64,000 nucleotides of DNA from Arthrobacter sp. PAMC 25486 (GCF_000785535.1 NZ_CP007595.1:3494439-3558438), one strand, 5' to 3'; positions 43,920-53,372 are shown, counted from the stretch's first letter. Notes: a model not told the origin generated them from the letters alone. Translations and numbers: made by a program.

Positions 43920-45128
43920 ATGCCCTCTACAGACGGCCAGCTCAATAGAACCACTCGTAAAGAGCTCAGGGAACTGATTGAGTTCGCCACTGCCTCGAAA
44001 GTCTCTGAAGGATTTGGGTACCTTGATCGTTTTGGGACTGTAGATAACGACCGTGAGACATCATGTTTTATGACTGCCAGAATGACCTATGCCTTCAGCG
44101 TCGCTGCGCTACTCGGTGAGCCGAATGCGAACCGTCTCGCTGCGCATGGCATTGATTGCTTATCGGGTCCATTCTGGGATCAGACGCATGGCGGCTATTT
44201 CGCGTCACTGGGCGAACCTCACTCGTTGCAACGGAAGGGCGCGTACGAAACTTGTTTCGTTGCATTGGCGGCGGCTTCCGCTGCCACTGCGGGAATATCG
44301 GGCGCAGACGAGCTAGTGATACAGGTTTCACTTACACTTGAAACGCGATTCTGGTCAGAAGATAACGGCGCACTCGTCGAATCGTGGGACCGAAAGTTCA
44401 TCGAGAGTGAGCTCTACTGGGGAGCGAACGTCAATATGCATGGACTCGAAGCGATGCTCGCGCTGTACGGCTACACACGAAAAATAGAATGGCGCGATCG
44501 CGCACTCCAGATCGCAGAGACATTCATCAAAGTCCGGGCACGCTCGTCGAATTGGTGGCTTAATGAACACTACGCACATGACTGGCAGCCACTTCCTGAC
44601 TTCAATATAGATGATCCACGGGATGAATTTAGGCCCTACGGTATGACGATTGGGCATTTGTTTGAATGGAGTCGTCTGCTGCTCCAGCTCGAGTCAACCT
44701 TTAGCCTGGCGCCAGTTTGGCTGCGCGAAGCTGCTGCCGGGCTATACGAAACTGCGGTGAAATACGGATGGGATGGGAACGGTTTCGTTTACACCGTTGA
44801 TTGGAATGGGAAGCCTGTTATTCAGGATCGCCCGCACTGGGTGGTCACGGAAGCGATTTCCGCTGCGGCTACATGGTCGAACCTGACTGGAAACCCGATA
44901 TACGCGGAGCAACTGCAGGCATGGACTGCTCATGCGCGGAAGTATTTCGTTGACTCGGTACACGGCAGCTGGCACCACCTTCTCACCTCGGACAATGAGC
45001 CGAGCTACACGATATGGTCCGGAAAACCGGACATCTATCATATTCTCCAAGCCGTTCTATTGCCTACGCTACCTGTAGCTGAGAGTACCGTTCGCGCCAC
45101 CATGGGGGCAAAGAATATTTCAGGGTAA
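43920..45128 (+). CDS. AGE-family sugar epimerase/isomerase
   Basis: A 402-residue protein of the N-acylglucosamine 2-epimerase superfamily, which also includes mannose and sulfoquinovose aldose-ketose isomerases (YihS). The (alpha/alpha)6-barrel signatures include TARMTYAFSVAALLG, HGGYFASLG, NMHGLEAMLALYGYT, WWLNEHY and PYGMTIGHLFEWSRLLLQL, plus RPHWVVTEAISAA near residue 295. It probably interconverts the aldose and ketose feeding the adjacent pathway; the sugar is not known. It is on the opposite strand from the operon and separated from the regulator by a terminator. The region just after its stop contains an imperfect GC-rich hairpin. Confidence 0.82.
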   Translation: MPSTDGQLNRTTRKELRELIEFATASKVSEGFGYLDRFGTVDNDRETSCFMTARMTYAFSVAALLGEPNANRLAAHGIDCLSGPFWDQTHGGYFASLGEPHSLQRKGAYETCFVALAAASAATAGISGADELVIQVSLTLETRFWSEDNGALVESWDRKFIESELYWGANVNMHGLEAMLALYGYTRKIEWRDRALQIAETFIKVRARSSNWWLNEHYAHDWQPLPDFNIDDPRDEFRPYGMTIGHLFEWSRLLLQLESTFSLAPVWLREAAAGLYETAVKYGWDGNGFVYTVDWNGKPVIQDRPHWVVTEAISAAATWSNLTGNPIYAEQLQAWTAHARKYFVDSVHGSWHHLLTSDNEPSYTIWSGKPDIYHILQAVLLPTLPVAESTVRATMGAKNISG

Positions 45129-45217
45129 TCGCCGGATCCAACTTGCGTAAGGGGCGGGCGTCGTTTGGGCGTCCCGCACCGGGATTTTGTTGGAGCATAG
45201 GTGGGTCGCGACTAGCC

Positions 45218-46105
45218 TCACGAAGGCTCGCCTCCTGGCTGGCTTGCTGGTGTCATGATGTATTCCGGTCCGATGTCATCGAGGCGGTAGCCGTTGGGGT
45301 GGAGGCTGGAACCTGCTTGCCCCGGGACGAAATGCGGCATTGTGCTCAGCGGCCGTCGGCGGTGGATGGCGTTACGTGTACGCAAGGCGGGGTTGAGGAG
45401 TGCTTTGCTCAGCTGGGTCGCGCGGGGTAGGCCGAGGGCATCGGTGAGGCGGTCGTCGTCGAACATGGCGGAGAGCATTGGCCTCGTCAGCGGCCTGGCG
45501 GCGGTAGGAAGCCTGGACTTCAGGACTTGGAGGGTGCTGGCCATCAGCTGGGCGCCAGCGGGGGAGTAGGCGATGTTGTTGCGCTCGTAACTGTCGAAGA
45601 ACTTCTCTGCGTCCGGGAATGTTGCGGGGATGCCGGCGATGTTCATGCGGATGCCGAGTTCCTGGCAGAAACGGGTTGCTGCGGTTTCCTCCGCCGGTGT
45701 TGGTGCCTGCCAGGCATGTGTGCGGGCCCAGCGGATGGGGACGACGAGGAGGGTGAGGAGGACGTAGAGGAAGTCGTCCTGGCTGCCGGGGACGTGGCGG
45801 TGGGCATGGTTGAGCAGGCGGATCATGTGGCGGCCGCGGTCGCTGTTTGAGCCGCAGGTGACGAGCTCGTAGGTAACGATGGCGGTGTCGTAGGAGCGTT
45901 TCATGGGGCGTTCGATGATTTCGCCGTTGTGATGCAGCGTTGCTGCGATGGTGGGGACGGCGAAGTTGCGGTAGTAGGCGAGGAAGAAGCCGAGCTCGAT
46001 GTCAGCGGCGAGGTCGTACAGGACCATCTGGCGGTAGGTGGCTTCCCAATTTGCAGCGGCGGCCGCCGACTGGTGGCGGGCGGACGCCGTGAGGCTGGGG
46101 TTCAT
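45218..46105 (-). CDS. MpaB/DUF2236-type oxygenase-like protein
   Basis: A 295-residue mostly helical protein of the oxygenase MpaB (DUF2236, latex-clearing-like) family. Family traits are a DLAADIELGFFLAYYRNFAVPTIA N-terminal segment, then MKRSYDTAIVTYEL, and R-x(n)-H segments in RHMIRLLNHAHRHV that would supply heme ligands. Members bind heme b and oxidise hydrophobic substrates, but most are uncharacterised. The second ATG (46105) and the first (46111) are equally likely. It stands alone with no operon partner. Confidence 0.78.
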   Translation of the reverse strand: MNPSLTASARHQSAAAAANWEATYRQMVLYDLAADIELGFFLAYYRNFAVPTIAATLHHNGEIIERPMKRSYDTAIVTYELVTCGSNSDRGRHMIRLLNHAHRHVPGSQDDFLYVLLTLLVVPIRWARTHAWQAPTPAEETAATRFCQELGIRMNIAGIPATFPDAEKFFDSYERNNIAYSPAGAQLMASTLQVLKSRLPTAARPLTRPMLSAMFDDDRLTDALGLPRATQLSKALLNPALRTRNAIHRRRPLSTMPHFVPGQAGSSLHPNGYRLDDIGPEYIMTPASQPGGEPS

Positions 46106-46449
46106 GTGCACTGGAAACCTCCCGTCGCTGATGTCACCTACGTCTCCCTGTACTGGCGGCCGCCGGCAGAAGAAGTGGGTTCTTTCATCCTAGAACTCCA
46201 AGCGGACGGCTGACTAGACAACGACGCGACTCCTATATAGCGCTCGTGAAATCTCCGGCGCGTGTTCCTCAGCCCTATTCGTCAAAACTCATTGGGAGAC
46301 GGGAGGCTCGTAGGTGTGTCTAATACGATGCGCACAACAATACTGAACTCTTGTCCGTGAGCGGTATGAAACCTGGCACGGTTCAGTACATCTTGCCTGA
46401 CCCAGACAAAAACCGAGGGCCGTGGTCTACACGACTTACTTCAACAGGT
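46106..46449. other. Intergenic, nothing recognised
   Basis: Contains the presumed promoter region of the MpaB-type gene and the 3' flank of the TIGR04141 gene. No open frame with a recognisable domain and no clear terminator. Confidence 0.35.
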
Positions 46450-48201
46450 TCATTCTTTGGAAACCAATTGGCGAGTACGCAAGATTGGTGCGATGAATAC
46501 GTCGACGTGTTGCTGCTCGAGCTGGGCGACCTGCCGAGATAGGTTCACCTGCGTGAATGTGAAGAGCGAGTCCGCGTCTAGAAGTCTTCCTTCACGTGCC
46601 ATTACGATCACAACTCGTGAAGGCTTGAGCTGGAACTTGTCGGGGGCGCCTCCCTGTTCTGAGATCCGCGCAGCGAGGTTGCTTTGTGCGGTTTTGTCGT
46701 AGGTGAGAACCTCCGTCGATACAAGCGCTTGAGCCAGCAGATGACTGGCTGGGGAAGAAGCATCTACATGCTTGACGTGGATGAACGTTCCATCATTGAG
46801 GAGTACGTCGCAAGCTTCGATTCCGTGCTTGTGGATTTCACTTCTGACGAGCTTCTGATCAAGACACAGGCCGCCGAGCGACTGCGCTAGCTTCTGGTTA
46901 TAACTGAGCTCCGCATTTCGCTTCTTCTGTTCCTTTTCGTCGCCGGGAACCTCTACCAACTCCCAATCGGGCAGCTCACTTAGGTAGGGACCGCGGTCGA
47001 AAATTGTGCGGGTTCGACGTTTTACAACTTCGGCATATGCACGGTCCATTAGAAACCAACGACCGTTGTGGAGGAAGAATCTTCTTTCCTTCAGTTCAGT
47101 CTGGAACGCGAGCCACTTCTTGGCCGGGATTTTCGGACTACTCGGAGCGTCATCATCGGCGTTTTCGAAAAGAAGAACTGCCAGGCGATCGAGTTTCTGT
47201 AGCCGCTCGACTCCAACAACTTCTCTAACGGGTTCGAGTATGTCTTGAAGCGTCGGTAGGTAGTCGCGCGCCTTACGTTCGCGAGTACCCAAAAGTTTGT
47301 ATGCTCCGACGGATCCATACTCGTCAATCAGCTCGTGAGGGAAGGACAGTGTCAGTAGCGGGCTATCGTCTGCACCGATGGCTTCCAGAAGTTTTGCATC
47401 GAGTTCTGCAATTTTGTCTTTGTCTTTCACTTGCGCAAGTTGTTCGAGCGCAGCCAGTTCTTCAGTAGCAGGCTTCTTGGCCAAGGCAGCCTTGATCTGG
47501 TCGAGGTCGCGTATGAGGCGGTCAGCATCCTTAGACAAGGGCAGGCTCAATGCATCTGCACCGCGAATTTTAACAGCTCTGGTTGTAGTTCCGATCCCAT
47601 CGACTCGTCCGTCGACGACGAGACGCGTGGCAAGGTCGCCCAGGTCTTGGAAACCGAAGCTTCGCAGAGGCGCACCCGAAGGAATGGTTGATCGCTCGAT
47701 ACGAGGACGCTCATCGAGCGTCGTCTTGCTGATGGAGTTCAGCCCTAAGGGATCTGCGCAACGGACAGCTATTCGCTGACCGAAACCGTTGTCAACGTGA
47801 CGCTGATCAAGCAGTTGAAACCCCATGCCAAAGGTTAGCGCCCACGCTGTGAGTTCTTGGTTCTCATCGGAACCGACATGGGCGTGGGGATCAGTAGTGG
47901 ATGGCTCAGGGCCCCTGCTGTCTTCGATAATGAGGGCGGCAGCGGTCACGGAGTTTTTTAGGACTATGGGCTTGCCGCTGATTCCGGCGAGTACCTTGCT
48001 CCACCCGGGGTCTTTTTCATCTGTCTTTCCGGTGATGAGGAGTGCAGCTCGATCACCCACGGTAATGCTCTGTTCGGTAAAGCCTTCGGATTCAAGATAT
48101 TTCTCGCGGATTGCGTCCTTAAGATTTCTTAGCCCAGTCAGCCGATACAGCGTCATGCGAGACTCGTGACTTGTCTTGCGAGAAACCTTGTGATCGTCCA
48201 T
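46450..48201 (-). CDS. TIGR04141/DUF6119 sporadically distributed protein
   Basis: A 583-residue protein of the TIGR04141 (DUF6119) family, which has a patchy distribution and lies in accessory regions. The N terminus MTLYRLTGLRNLKDAIREKYLE and central GFGMGFQLLDQ-type and LSFPHELIDEYGSVGAYKL segments fit the family. At about residues 485-515, EACDVLLNDGTFIHVKHVD followed by SHLLAQALVSTE resembles a PD-(D/E)xK nuclease-like core (D, then H-V-K). Its biochemical role is unknown; a defence or mobile-element function is a reasonable guess from its habit. It is a single-gene unit beside an IS3 remnant. Confidence 0.72.
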   Translation of the reverse strand: MDDHKVSRKTSHESRMTLYRLTGLRNLKDAIREKYLESEGFTEQSITVGDRAALLITGKTDEKDPGWSKVLAGISGKPIVLKNSVTAAALIIEDSRGPEPSTTDPHAHVGSDENQELTAWALTFGMGFQLLDQRHVDNGFGQRIAVRCADPLGLNSISKTTLDERPRIERSTIPSGAPLRSFGFQDLGDLATRLVVDGRVDGIGTTTRAVKIRGADALSLPLSKDADRLIRDLDQIKAALAKKPATEELAALEQLAQVKDKDKIAELDAKLLEAIGADDSPLLTLSFPHELIDEYGSVGAYKLLGTRERKARDYLPTLQDILEPVREVVGVERLQKLDRLAVLLFENADDDAPSSPKIPAKKWLAFQTELKERRFFLHNGRWFLMDRAYAEVVKRRTRTIFDRGPYLSELPDWELVEVPGDEKEQKKRNAELSYNQKLAQSLGGLCLDQKLVRSEIHKHGIEACDVLLNDGTFIHVKHVDASSPASHLLAQALVSTEVLTYDKTAQSNLAARISEQGGAPDKFQLKPSRVVIVMAREGRLLDADSLFTFTQVNLSRQVAQLEQQHVDVFIAPILRTRQLVSKE

Positions 48202-48260
48202 TGTCGAATCAATGCCCCCTTCGCGCTATCATAGCCCAGGTGTTCGTAGGTCGGCGCAGA

Positions 48261-48455
48261 TTACCTCCCGTGGGGTAGTCCCAGTGCGAGTGCTATCACC
48301 GGCGGCTTAGAGCCTTTTTGATACGGAACGTGTGGGTTTTCTATTCGCTTTTCTATAGCAGATGCCCAGTGCCACCAATAGGGCATTCGCCCGACCACCC
48401 GGTGGCGGCGTAGCGCCACCTCGACTTCGTCAACGACATGACAGGCAGGAATCAT
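48261..48455 (-). CDS. Possible small or truncated ORF upstream of the TIGR04141 gene
   Basis: A 64-codon frame on the - strand with plausible composition (for example RMPYWWHWASAIEKRI). It lacks a clear ribosome-binding site, and its 5' part overlaps the IS3 remnant. It may be the 3' end of a gene cut by the insertion. No family recognised, and it may be spurious. Confidence 0.25.
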   Translation of the reverse strand: MIPACHVVDEVEVALRRHRVVGRMPYWWHWASAIEKRIENPHVPYQKGSKPPVIALALGLPHGR

Positions 48456-48842
48456 GGAAGTTCGGCTTGCCGACGCCGGTTTTTTCAGTGTCCTAATTCA
48501 GACAGGGGTGCGCAGTACACCTCCGGTGACTTCCAGAAATGGTGTGCCGGCAACAACGTCAGCCAGTCCATGGGCGAGGTCGGGGTCTGCCGGGATAACG
48601 CGGTCGCGGAGTCGTTCTTCTCGCACCTGAAGACCGAGATGTACCACCACGCGACTTCGCCAACCACATGGCGGCACGGACCGCCGTCATGGAATACATC
48701 GAGTCCTGGTACAACCGGCGCCGGCCCCATGCCAACAACCAGGAGCTGCCACCAGCAAGAGCCCTGGCCGAATACCAGAACCAAGATCAAACCGAAAAAG
48801 CAGCAGCGTGAGAAGAATCAATCAAACTGTCTCAGAAATTTG
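48438..48842 (+). pseudogene. Remnant of an IS3-family transposase (orfB 3' part)
   Basis: From about 48495 the frame reads SDRGAQYTSGDFQKW, then NVSQSMGEVGV and DNAVAESFFSHLKTE, the last third of an IS3 OrfB with the second Asp and the catalytic Glu. A frameshift near 48650 moves to DFANHMAARTAVMEYIESW and ends at TGA 48809-48811. The 5' part is missing and the usual His before SDRG is lost. The flank AACTGTCTCAG at about 48825-48835 is the same terminal motif as in the intact IS at 57.1 kb. Confidence 0.8.
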
Positions 48843-49088
48843 ACGGCCGAACAAAAACCCGTGGGATGCAGTTTAGACCGCACTCCATGGGCGTCTCACG
48901 TCTACGTCTCGCTTCCGCCGACGTGTTGAGGACGAAGGCCGACACCGCCGGCGGAAGCGACAGAATCGACCGTTGGTGCTCAAAGGTGGCTTACCATTGC
49001 GCATGAAGTTTTCCTATGGTCGGTTGCAGTTCATGGATAGTCGATTCAAACGAGCGGCGTGCCCCAATGCAGGTCAAGCTGGCGCAGC

Positions 49089-50018
49089 ATGAATGGGAGG
49101 ATTCCCGAGGTTGTCTGGGAGAGCCTGGTCGGTGAAACCCAGTTCGCCACAGAGTTGGCTCTGACCGGGTTAAGTAGGTTGTGCTCCGTCCCTACCGCCC
49201 CTGACCTGTTCCCCTGGGACAGCAAAGACTCCAACTTTGCACTTCACGTCGGGATGTACTCCTATGCTTCCGGATTGGAGCGCCTTTGCAAGCTGGCTAT
49301 CGCCTGCAACGGGTACGCGACCACCGGAAAGTTCCCCAACCTTCGCAAATACTCGCACAAGATCGGGACCCTGCTCGACGCCGTTGAAGCGTTATCCATG
49401 CCTCCGTCGAGCCCTGGCCCCTCGAAACGGGAGACGAAATACCTCGTCCGTCCGTTGGATGGCCTCGACCCCGATCTCATGGGCACCGTCGAGCGGTTCG
49501 CCAGCGGAGCTGGGCGGTACGAGCATTTGGATGTCCTGTGGAACGACGACGCCGAGGTCAACACATACAACGAGTGGTCTGCCCTGGCCGCGAGAGTATC
49601 TGTTTCCGAGGAAGTGCGCCGGCTAATCTCGCTCAAGGATGCCATGGCGCACGCGATCGGCTCTGAGTTGACCGACGACGGGCTTGAATCAAGCGCTCGA
49701 AAGATGATGGAGGACCTGGAGCGTCCCATGTACGTACCATCGGTCGGTGTGGTGCTCAGCCTGTTCCGGAAGGTCCGGTGGGTGTCAACAACTCTTGGTG
49801 TTGCCACTTACTACACGCATGAGGACCTCCCGATCCTAGGGGAAATCGTCTCCCCAGCCTTCCTTCATACGTCTGCTGACTTCTTCAACTACAACATCGC
49901 CAGATTCTCCGACGATGCTGTTATAGAGGAGGAGCTGGAGGAGGTGTACGAACGGATCAACGTGCGCGAGGCGGGAATGGACGACGAAGACCTCGATGAA
50001 ATAGGCATCGAGAAATGA
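49089..50018 (+). CDS. Hypothetical protein
   Basis: A 309-residue soluble protein of unknown family. It is mostly helical-looking, with acidic and amphipathic segments (VSEEVRRLISLKDAMAHAIG; a very acidic C terminus EEELEEVYERIN ... GMDDEDLDEIG). No motif, signal or membrane segment was recognised. ATG 49089 is preferred over an upstream start at 49059. It lies just after the IS3 remnant, in a region of single accessory genes. Confidence 0.6.
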   Translation: MNGRIPEVVWESLVGETQFATELALTGLSRLCSVPTAPDLFPWDSKDSNFALHVGMYSYASGLERLCKLAIACNGYATTGKFPNLRKYSHKIGTLLDAVEALSMPPSSPGPSKRETKYLVRPLDGLDPDLMGTVERFASGAGRYEHLDVLWNDDAEVNTYNEWSALAARVSVSEEVRRLISLKDAMAHAIGSELTDDGLESSARKMMEDLERPMYVPSVGVVLSLFRKVRWVSTTLGVATYYTHEDLPILGEIVSPAFLHTSADFFNYNIARFSDDAVIEEELEEVYERINVREAGMDDEDLDEIGIEK

Positions 50019-50321
50019 CCTGTTCGCATAGCATCGACCTATTTTGGTATGGTCGGCCACTACTTTGCTCCCGCCCTTCCAAGTCTCGCCGGGTCCGAGG
50101 TGACTTTGGCAGCATCATCCTTCTCCCGCTCCCGCAGGGGCACCAATCAGGCCCTAGCGATTTTGTTTAACGACGTCTAGCAACATTACGAACTAGCGGG
50201 TCCAAATCCATCTGAGAGTAGTTCATTCCAGCAATTCGATCAGCGAAGGACGTTCGTCCTAAACCAATCAGAGCGTTTGTCAGTTTAGTGGCGCTCTGCT
50301 GACTAATGATATGACTGGACC
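50019..50321. other. Intergenic, nothing recognised
   Basis: About 300 bases between the hypothetical gene and the repeat protein gene. It presumably contains the latter's promoter; no hairpin terminator or conserved element was seen. Confidence 0.35.
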
Positions 50322-52784
50322 ATGACGATGGACCGTGGGGACGTAGTAGGGTGGATGGAGCGGCTGCGCGAGGCGGCAAGGTCTGGGGAGCAAATTAATC
50401 TAGCTCCGGGATTGCCGAACGACGAAGCGGATCCACCTGATGCTGGGGAGGGGATCACCGCCCGTCAGCTTTCGGCCAAGGACATCCGGGCAGTACTGCT
50501 GGAACCGAACCTCGTGGTTGACCCCCGGGGATTACAGATCCACGGAGCACTGGTGTCCGGGACACTTGACCTCGATCATTTGAAGCTTCCCTGCCGCCTA
50601 GTCTTTACCCATTGTCGGTTTGAAAACGCACTGTCGTTCGAGCAGGCGCACCTGCCGGAACTTATTCTCAATGATGTTGTACTACCTGGCTTGTCGCTAA
50701 ATTCGACGCGGATAGCTGGCAACTGCATTTTCCTCAATCTCCGAACAAAAGGTGCAGTTCATGCTGTAGACGTCCAAATTGGTGGGCGCCTTGGCCTAAT
50801 GGGGGCGAAGCTCAAAGATTCTGACGGGTACGCGTTGTCCCTGGACAGGGCGGAAATCAATGGCGGTGCATTCTTTGGGGGGATGGAGGCCGCCGGTGAA
50901 GTCCGGGCACCCGGTGCTCGGATCACCGGCCAGCTTGACTTGACTGGGGCGAAGCTCAACAACCCTGACGGGAACGCGTTGACCCTGGACGGGGCGGAAA
51001 TCAGTGACGGCGTATTCTTTGGGGGGATGGAGGCCGCCGGTGAAGTCCGGGCACCCGGTGCCCGGATCGCCGGCCAGCTTGTCTTGACTGGGGCGAAGCT
51101 CAACAACCCTGGCGGGAACGTATTGACTTTGGACTGGGCGAATATCAATGGCGGTGCATTCTTGGGGGAGCTGGAGACCACAGGTGAAGTCCGGGCACTC
51201 GGTGCCCGGATCACCGGCCAGCTTGTCTTGACTGGGGCGAAGCTCAACAACGCTGGCAGGAACGTATTGACTTTGGACGGGGCGGAAATCAGTGGTGGTG
51301 CATTCTTGGGGGAGCTGGAGACCACGGGTGGAGTCCGGGCACTCGGTGCTCGGATCATCGGCCGGCTTGTCTTGACTGGGGCGAAGCTCAACAACCCTGG
51401 CGGGGATGCGTTGACCCTGGATGGGGCGGAAATCGGTGTCGGTGCATTCTTGGGGCGGCTGGAGGCTACGGGTGAAGTCCGGGCACTCGGTGCCCGGATC
51501 ACCGGCCAGCTAGTCTTGACTGGGGCGAAGCTCAACAACCCTGGCGGGGATGCGTTGACCCTGGACGGGGCGGAAATCAGTGGCGGTGCATTCTTGGGGG
51601 AGCTGGAGACCACGGGTGAAGTCCGGGCACTCGGTGCCCGGATCACCGGTGAGCTTGGCTTGACTGGGGCGAAGCTCAACAACGCTGGTGGGGATGCGTT
51701 GTCCTTGGACAAAGCGGAAATCAACGGCGATGCACTCCTGAAGGGGCTGGAGACCATGGGTGGAGTCCGGGCACTCGGTGCCCGGGTTACCGGCCAGCTT
51801 GACCTGACTGGGGCGAAGCTCAACAACCCTGACGGGAACGCGTTGATCCTGGACGGGGCTGAAATCAACGGCGATGCAGTCCTGAAGGGGCTGGAGACCT
51901 CGGGTAAAGTCCGGGCACTCAGTGCCCGGGTTACCGGCCAGCTTGACTTAAAGGGCGCGAAGCTCCGAAACCCTGGCGGGGACGCACTGGACCTCTCAAA
52001 TGCCACCCTTGATACCGTCGTTCTGGATGACACCCTCAACGCGGAGGGCTCCATGCGTCTTTCCTTAGTGTCCATCAGCGTTCTCTCGGTGGGGGAGAAG
52101 AAACCGATCAAAGGACTGCCGATCCTCTCGAGCGCCAATGGCTGGACGGTGGGCACACTTCACGGATTCCTGCGGACGGATCGCAATAGTGCCTGCGCAT
52201 GGCTTGACACGGTTGACACCACGCCCCGGATCGCTGGCCGCAAAGAATTCGAAGCACAACCTTGGAAGGAACTGGCGAAGTTTTACGACCAGATCGGACA
52301 GCCCGAAGACGGCCGTCGGCTCCGCTTTCGGGCGTCCAAAAGGACAACGCGGGTGACTCCTTGGACCTCAAAGCTCGTCCGATGGCCATACGGTGCGCTG
52401 GTCGGCTATGGCTACTATCCTGCAATAATTCTTATTTGGCTCACCGCCTTATGGATCGCAGTGGTCGTTCTCTGCTTCCTTAACGCAGCAGCGTTTACCC
52501 CCACGGACCTCCGTGTTTCCACAGTCACCGTGGTAAGCGGCAACCAGTCGGAAATAGTCCGCGTCACTGGGGAGGCCGTAACCCCTCCCAGCTATCCGAG
52601 TTTCAATCCAGGACTGTTTGCCGTGGACACTGCCATCCCGGCGGCGGCAACCGGACAAGCCGCCGCGTGGCGCGTCACTGGAAATGCTGGGCTACTGGGG
52701 CTTTTTGCCGCTTTCAAGGGCTTCGCGTGGGTTCTCACTGCCCTGCTGCTGGCCGGCATTACCGGACTACTTCGCAAAGACTAA
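50322..52784 (+). CDS. Membrane-anchored tandem-repeat (beta-solenoid-like) protein
   Basis: An 820-residue protein. Residues about 60-140 contain degenerate pentapeptide-like strands. From about residue 145 come nine tandem 48-residue repeats, each like VRALGARITGQLVLTGAKLN followed by a GGDALTLDGAEI-type strand and a G/A-F-L-G segment. The regular spacing of small and aliphatic residues suggests a right-handed beta-solenoid related to pentapeptide-repeat proteins. After a linker with WKELAKFYDQIGQPEDGRRLRF come two hydrophobic segments (about residues 688-720 and 790-815) that would anchor it in the membrane. There is no signal peptide. Function unknown. The ATG at 50322 lacks a strong ribosome-binding site. 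Confidence 0.7.
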   Translation: MTMDRGDVVGWMERLREAARSGEQINLAPGLPNDEADPPDAGEGITARQLSAKDIRAVLLEPNLVVDPRGLQIHGALVSGTLDLDHLKLPCRLVFTHCRFENALSFEQAHLPELILNDVVLPGLSLNSTRIAGNCIFLNLRTKGAVHAVDVQIGGRLGLMGAKLKDSDGYALSLDRAEINGGAFFGGMEAAGEVRAPGARITGQLDLTGAKLNNPDGNALTLDGAEISDGVFFGGMEAAGEVRAPGARIAGQLVLTGAKLNNPGGNVLTLDWANINGGAFLGELETTGEVRALGARITGQLVLTGAKLNNAGRNVLTLDGAEISGGAFLGELETTGGVRALGARIIGRLVLTGAKLNNPGGDALTLDGAEIGVGAFLGRLEATGEVRALGARITGQLVLTGAKLNNPGGDALTLDGAEISGGAFLGELETTGEVRALGARITGELGLTGAKLNNAGGDALSLDKAEINGDALLKGLETMGGVRALGARVTGQLDLTGAKLNNPDGNALILDGAEINGDAVLKGLETSGKVRALSARVTGQLDLKGAKLRNPGGDALDLSNATLDTVVLDDTLNAEGSMRLSLVSISVLSVGEKKPIKGLPILSSANGWTVGTLHGFLRTDRNSACAWLDTVDTTPRIAGRKEFEAQPWKELAKFYDQIGQPEDGRRLRFRASKRTTRVTPWTSKLVRWPYGALVGYGYYPAIILIWLTALWIAVVVLCFLNAAAFTPTDLRVSTVTVVSGNQSEIVRVTGEAVTPPSYPSFNPGLFAVDTAIPAAATGQAAAWRVTGNAGLLGLFAAFKGFAWVLTALLLAGITGLLRKD
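50754..52049. repeat. Nine tandem 144-bp repeats inside the repeat-protein gene
   Basis: The period is exactly 144 bp (48 codons). The first unit (from 50754) is divergent and the next eight (from 50898) are highly similar, with long shared runs such as CTTGACTGGGGCGAAGCTCA. Such an array invites slippage and unequal crossing-over. The long - strand open frame across it is a by-product of the repeat. Confidence 0.9.
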
Positions 52785-53026
52785 ACGCTTATGAGGACTG
52801 AGGGAGCGGGTTCTTGCAGTCGTTACGTTCGCGGTCGGCAACGGCGGCGCAAGGCAACAGGTCTGTTTCGGACTGACATGCGGGTCCTCTAAATCCACGT
52901 TTACACCCAATTAGAACAATGCTGAAGGCGGTCCTGCATCAGAATGCCATATTCGCTCTAAGCCGGATGAAGAGTCTCGTATCCCATGGGTTGTGAGACC
53001 AGCCGGGCAGCTCGGGTGAATCAAGA
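52785..53026. other. Non-coding flank before repeat copy 1
   Basis: No gene seen. It leads into the first copy of the 340-bp non-coding repeat. Confidence 0.35.
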
Positions 53027-53372
53027 GTAAAATGATAGGGGGCAGCATTGTGGGCTGACTGGCTATGCTCGCGGTTGTGGAGCAGTCGGCAGGGAGTTCC
53101 CACCACGTCATACAAAACTCATACCTTTGAAGTTGCAAAGACGCCTATTTAGTATCTTGCATTGTTGCAATCACGCCATGCAGGAACAGGCCAAAATGGC
53201 CCATTGGTAGCGTGAAATGGACCCCTGACGGGACAGCGGGGGTCATAAGCGTTGATAACTGTCGACAAGTCTTGAACCCTCGACATGCTCTGACCTGCGG
53301 TGATAGCTTTCATTGATCCTTCCGTACGGCTTCCTCGCCAGACTGTTGGTCGGGCCATTTCGGTTCGAATGC
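53027..53372 (+). repeat. Long non-coding direct repeat, copy 1
   Basis: About 345 bp that align to 60191-60532 in the same orientation with many identical blocks. The longest is CTATTTAGTATCTTGCATTG plus TTGCAATC, 28 bases in all (53145-53172 and 60305-60332). Others are TTCCCACC, CGTCATACAAAAC, CCATGCAG, and ACATGCTCTGACCTGCGG. Inside the 28-mer is the small inverted repeat TTGCA-TTGT-TGCAA. No reading frame is conserved between the copies. It lies upstream of the GIY-YIG gene. Confidence 0.75.

Noticed and set aside
50754..52049. Regular repeats considered as a CRISPR-like array
   Set aside because: Units are 144 bp, directly adjacent, and code in frame for a protein; there are no short repeats with unique spacers.
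50759..52156. 465-residue open frame on the - strand opposite the repeat protein
   Set aside because: It is created by the 144-bp tandem repeats, which keep the antisense frame open; composition is Ser/Pro-rich and shadow-like, with no ribosome-binding site or domain.
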